Source: Ruminococcaceae bacterium UBA2656 (GTDB taxonomy: Bacteria; Bacillota; Clostridia; Oscillospirales; Acutalibacteraceae). From it: DNA of 9,432 nt. The stretch covers positions 153,148-162,579 of the forward strand of contig DENA01000007.1 in NCBI GenBank assembly GCA_002359465.1. The letters are read 5' to 3'. How positions within the stretch are numbered: position 1 is the first letter of the stretch; each line of letters opens with the position of its first letter. Below are positions 6,380-9,432 of this stretch, piece by piece. Below the pieces are notes generated by a model that ran no database searches, was not told the DNA's origin, and saw only the letters and a program-made list of their open reading frames with translations. The translations under genes were made by a program, and so were the position numbers.

Positions 6380-6433
6380 GTATAATATCGCCATTACGTT
6401 TTGCCGTTTTGCTTTGAGACGAATAGCTTTATA

Positions 6434-6480
6434 ATAATAACAGAATGTCCGTGCAAATGCAAGCCTTTTTTTATTTTTTT
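6434..6480 (-). promoter_or_regulatory. rpmB promoter with UP element
   Basis: On the minus strand, -35 TTGCAT (6457-6462), a 17-base spacer and -10 TATTAT (6434-6439). Directly upstream lies an A-tract of seven A, one T and seven A (6466-6480), in the place where an UP element contacts the RNA polymerase alpha subunit. The start is expected near 6427, giving a leader of about 65 bases. The leader contains a perfect tandem 8-base repeat, GCAAAACG twice (6397-6412). The arrangement fits a strong, growth-linked promoter. Confidence 0.8.
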
Positions 6481-6513
6481 GCGTTTTCTCCTAAAGCAGA
6501 GCGCTTTCGCGCC

Positions 6514-9432
6514 TCACCTATCAATCTCCGCCGTGAGACCACTGCGTAAAAAGCAAAGAACGCCGCCCAAAACGGGCTTTGCGAACATCTGTTCCGCCGC
6601 GTAGAGATAGGCGCGAACCTGCAGCTTGTAGTATTCGGTCAGGTCCGAAAGCGACTTCTCCGTCACATAGTCTGTCTTGTAATCGATGACGGTCAGTGCG
6701 CCCCGCTCTTCGATAACGCAGTCCATAACGCCTTGCAGCAAAAGCGTTTCGTCCGGCGCGGCGCGGTAAAAACGTGCGGCGGGACACAAAACGGAAAAGC
6801 GCAGCTCGCGCCGGACGGCATCCGCCTTTAAAATGCGCTTTCCCATGTCGGAGCCAAAAAAGCACAGCACGGCCTCGCAGTCAACCGCCTTTGCCTGAGC
6901 TTCGTCGAGCTGGCCCAACGCTTTGATTCGCGCAATCTCGTCCTCGATCTCCGGGAGCGTTCCTGTGCGTGCGAAGTCGATAAACTGCATGACGATGTGC
7001 GTGGCAGTGCCCCGCTCGGCCCCAGTGAGTCTTTTCGCCTTCTCCGTGAGCACAGGCGCGCGGAAGCTGTAGCGGCGCGGGTGCGTGACCGGTTCGCCAT
7101 CCGGGTCGTACTCTGGAAGCGAGGTTGCCGTGAGCTTTGCGGGAAGCGGCTCGGCGTTTTTGTATGTGTAATGAAACGCAAGGTTTTCGCGCAGCCTTTC
7201 GACCAGCGCCGGGTCCGGCGGCAGCGCCTTTTCTTCAAATTCCGCGGCTGTCTTACGCGCCGTGTCACCGTTTTCGACCTCGGCAGTCTCAAGCGTGAGC
7301 GGGCTTCCCGCAAGCATGGCCGCCGGAACGAGCCAGTCTGCCATACACTTGGCCGCACGCAAGTCCTCCGGCTCCAAGGGGCTTGAAAGCCGGTTTTCAA
7401 AGCTCCACTTATATTCCTCGGTGTCCGCCGCCGCGCAGGTGATATAGAGTAGCTCGCGCGCGCGGGTCATGGCAACGTACAAAACGCGCATTTCCTCCGA
7501 AAGCAGTTCGTCCGTCAATCGGCTTGTGATTGCCCTCCGAGCGAGGGTCGGGTACTCAAGCCCGCGCGCGAGGTCTGTTACCTTGCAGCCGAGACCGAGT
7601 TCGGGGTGCACCAAAACGGGCGCGCGCTGGTCCATTTTGTTGAACTGCCGTGCCGTGTTTACGAGGAAAACAGCCGGAAATTCAAGGCCCTTCGACTTGT
7701 GGATGCTCATAATGGTAACCGCGTTTTCGCTCCCGCCGCCCGGCATGGACGGCTCGTCGCCGCGCTTTTCCATGCGGTCGAGCCGCTTTAAAAAGGCGTA
7801 AAGACCCCGGTAACCGTTTTCCTCAAATTCTGCCGCGACGTCAAGCAGGAGAGACAGATTTCGCGCTTCCCCTGAGCGCGCCGCACACTTTTCCGGCAGA
7901 CCAAAGCGGTTGTAGAGCAGGCACAGCAACTCATAAACGCCGATGTCGGCAGAGAGCCAGCGCAGTTCGTTGAGATTTTTTAAAAACGCCGCACACTTTT
8001 CGCGCTGCTCCCGCGTGAACGCAGCTTCTTCCGTTTCCACTTCGGGCGCTTCCTCCGTCCACTCCACGGGGCCGTCGTCCGCTGCCCACTCGGTCAAATG
8101 CTCCGGCGCCTGTTCGGGCGCTGAAAAGTCGCCCGCGGCGCGCACAAGCGCGGCATAAAGCTCGCCCTCCGGCGCTTTTGCACGGATGGCGGCAAGCTCG
8201 TCCGCCGAAAAGCCGAACACGGGAGAAAGCAGTGCCGCCGTGAGCGGCACGTCCCTGTGTGGATCGTCAACAACGGCCAGAAGCGCGCGGACGATCCGCA
8301 CCTCCGGGGAAGCAAAAAAGCCGCCGCCCTGTTCGGTGAGCACGGGAATGCCTGCCTCTGAAAGCGCACACCGGAAAGCAGGCCCCGCCGTACCGGGCGA
8401 ACGCATGAGTATCGCAAAGTCGCCCCAGCGCAGGGGGCGCTCGACGCCGCCATCCAAAATGGTTTTGCCGTCCTCAACAAGCTTGCGGATGCGGCTTGCA
8501 ACCGTCCTTGCCTCTGCAAAAGTTTTGTCTGTGCGTTCTATGCCGCCGTCGTCCGAAACGCCGAGCACCGTGAGCACGGCTTCGCCCCGCCGCGGCGCTT
8601 CTTCGGGCGCAACGAGCACGGCGTCCCCATCGTAGCGCACATCGCCGAGCTTTTCGGACATTGTATTTTTGAAAACATGGTTGCAGGCATCCAGAATGAT
8701 CCCGTCCGAACGGAAGTTGCGCTGTAACGGTATTTTGCGCGGCTCATCCCCGCCTGCCTCGTCCGCGAGTTTATAAGTATTGTATTTTCCAAGGAAAATC
8801 GAGGGGTCCGCGAGCCGGAAGCGGTAGATGGACTGCTTCACGTCGCCCACCATGAAAATATTTTTTTCGTCCCGCGACACAGCGCGGAAGATAAGCTCCT
8901 GTACGGCGCTCACGTCCTGATACTCATCGACCATGATCTCCGTATAGCGCCGCGAAAGGGTTTTCGCCGTTTCGGTCGGCGCGTCCGCCTTTTCATCCCA
9001 TAAAAGCGCGACCGCGCGGTGCTCAAGGTCCGAAAAGTCCAGCAAATTCAGCCGCGACTTTTCACGCGCATAGGCTTCGTCAAACGCGAGCGCAAGGTCC
9101 ATGAGAGCGCCCATCGCGGGCGCTGTCTCGGAAAGCTCCGCCAAAAGCGCATCGGACGGCTCGTCGAAAACGGCGTTAACACCGAGCATCGCTTTTTTGC
9201 AGGCGTCGCGCTCTGCCTTGAATACCTCCTTTTCCTCGTCGTGCCCCTTGAGGGGCTTGAGACGTGAAAACGGAATGGGCAAAACCGCAAACGCCGCGTC
9301 CCAGCCGCCGTTTGCCGCACGCAGAAAATCGCGCATAGCCAAAAGCGTCTCCTCGACGCTGTCCCCATAGGCCACCGCCATGTCGTTATCCGATGAAAGC
9401 GCGCGCCAAACGCCGTCAAAGCGCTCCTGCCC
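6514..9432 (-). CDS. addA: AddA, ATP-dependent helicase/nuclease subunit A (N-terminus cut off)
   Basis: Large subunit of the AddAB complex, which resects double-strand breaks to a recombination hotspot and loads RecA. The reading frame is open to the right edge, giving 972 visible residues; whole AddA is about 1,200, so about 250 N-terminal residues with Walker A lie outside. Visible helicase motifs, numbered from the edge, are VDEYQD at 168-173, GDVKQSIYRFR at 196-206, LQRNFRS at 236-242, TIMSIHKSKGLEFP at 573-586 and EEMRVLYVAMTRARE at 646-660. The C-terminal RecB-type nuclease has H812 (GTATHIVMQF), D904 (GVMDCV) and D917/K919 (VIDYKTD), followed by the QVRAYLY segment; the site looks intact. 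addB is expected just beyond the edge. The gene is visibly richer in G+C than the hprK-PHP region. An internal ATG at 9381 is not the start. Confidence 0.97.
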   Translation of the reverse strand, partial: GQERFDGVWRALSSDNDMAVAYGDSVEETLLAMRDFLRAANGGWDAAFAVLPIPFSRLKPLKGHDEEKEVFKAERDACKKAMLGVNAVFDEPSDALLAELSETAPAMGALMDLALAFDEAYAREKSRLNLLDFSDLEHRAVALLWDEKADAPTETAKTLSRRYTEIMVDEYQDVSAVQELIFRAVSRDEKNIFMVGDVKQSIYRFRLADPSIFLGKYNTYKLADEAGGDEPRKIPLQRNFRSDGIILDACNHVFKNTMSEKLGDVRYDGDAVLVAPEEAPRRGEAVLTVLGVSDDGGIERTDKTFAEARTVASRIRKLVEDGKTILDGGVERPLRWGDFAILMRSPGTAGPAFRCALSEAGIPVLTEQGGGFFASPEVRIVRALLAVVDDPHRDVPLTAALLSPVFGFSADELAAIRAKAPEGELYAALVRAAGDFSAPEQAPEHLTEWAADDGPVEWTEEAPEVETEEAAFTREQREKCAAFLKNLNELRWLSADIGVYELLCLLYNRFGLPEKCAARSGEARNLSLLLDVAAEFEENGYRGLYAFLKRLDRMEKRGDEPSMPGGGSENAVTIMSIHKSKGLEFPAVFLVNTARQFNKMDQRAPVLVHPELGLGCKVTDLARGLEYPTLARRAITSRLTDELLSEEMRVLYVAMTRARELLYITCAAADTEEYKWSFENRLSSPLEPEDLRAAKCMADWLVPAAMLAGSPLTLETAEVENGDTARKTAAEFEEKALPPDPALVERLRENLAFHYTYKNAEPLPAKLTATSLPEYDPDGEPVTHPRRYSFRAPVLTEKAKRLTGAERGTATHIVMQFIDFARTGTLPEIEDEIARIKALGQLDEAQAKAVDCEAVLCFFGSDMGKRILKADAVRRELRFSVLCPAARFYRAAPDETLLLQGVMDCVIEERGALTVIDYKTDYVTEKSLSDLTEYYKLQVRAYLYAAEQMFAKPVLGGVLCFLRSGLTAEIDR

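Noticed and set aside
6362..6394. Eleven-residue extension of L28 from an ATG at 6394
   Set aside because: It would contain the ribosome site, has none of its own, and the L28 family begins at the inner MAKCE.
6466..6480. T-rich tract as a plus-strand terminator
   Set aside because: No hairpin precedes it on the plus strand and no plus-strand gene would need it; its place fits the rpmB UP element.
6501..6512. GCGC-GAAA-GCGC hairpin after addA as a terminator
   Set aside because: The stem has four base pairs only and is not followed by a U-run on the minus strand; A-rich DNA follows instead.
9379..9381. ATG as a start codon for addA
   Set aside because: The frame stays open for 17 more codons to the window edge, there is no ribosome site, and AddA would lack its Walker A region.
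1..9432. Mobile element, defence island or CRISPR array
   Set aside because: No transposase, integrase, terminal repeats, repeat-spacer pattern or toxin-antitoxin pair was seen; all genes are conserved housekeeping genes.

Overview
The window looks like core chromosome of a Firmicute, most likely a clostridium of the Ruminococcaceae/Oscillospiraceae type. The grounds are the gene order hprK - PHP phosphatase - murB - rapZ - whiA - dnaE, the presence of AddA rather than RecB, strong AGGAGG-type ribosome sites, and a balanced to GC-rich composition. The lineage is inferred from gene order and protein style, not from a search. All eight protein genes lie on the minus strand, so transcription runs from high to low coordinates. 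I found no tRNA, rRNA, CRISPR array, insertion sequence, phage gene or defence system.

In transcription order, the window opens inside addA (9432-6514), the helicase-nuclease subunit of the AddAB recombination enzyme; its N-terminus lies beyond the right edge. rpmB (ribosomal protein L28) follows as a single-gene unit, with its own UP-element promoter (6434-6480) and a long hairpin terminator (6104-6156). An AT-rich control region (about 5930-6103) then carries a near-consensus promoter and a degenerate tandem duplication of the promoter segment. It leads into a tightly packed operon: hprK (5915-4950), a YcdX-type PHP phosphatase (4914-4165), murB (4085-3177), rapZ (3164-2304), whiA (2283-1363) and dnaE (from 1336, cut off at the left edge).

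The operon joins carbon-state sensing (HPr kinase/phosphorylase), amino-sugar/envelope regulation (RapZ), peptidoglycan precursor synthesis (MurB), a cell-division/sporulation regulator (WhiA) and DNA replication (DnaE). This is a known clostridial arrangement that would let nutrient status, wall growth, division and replication share transcription. The most notable departure is that yvcK, usually between rapZ and whiA, is missing: only 20 bases separate the two genes.

Nothing here amounts to a new biological system. The points most worth a second look are the duplicated hprK promoter segment with operator-like palindromes, the missing yvcK, the intact metal sites of two separate PHP domains in one operon, and the compositional contrast of addA. 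For whiA, hprK and rpmB the longest reading frame overshoots; ribosome-binding sites point to internal ATG starts, which are used here.
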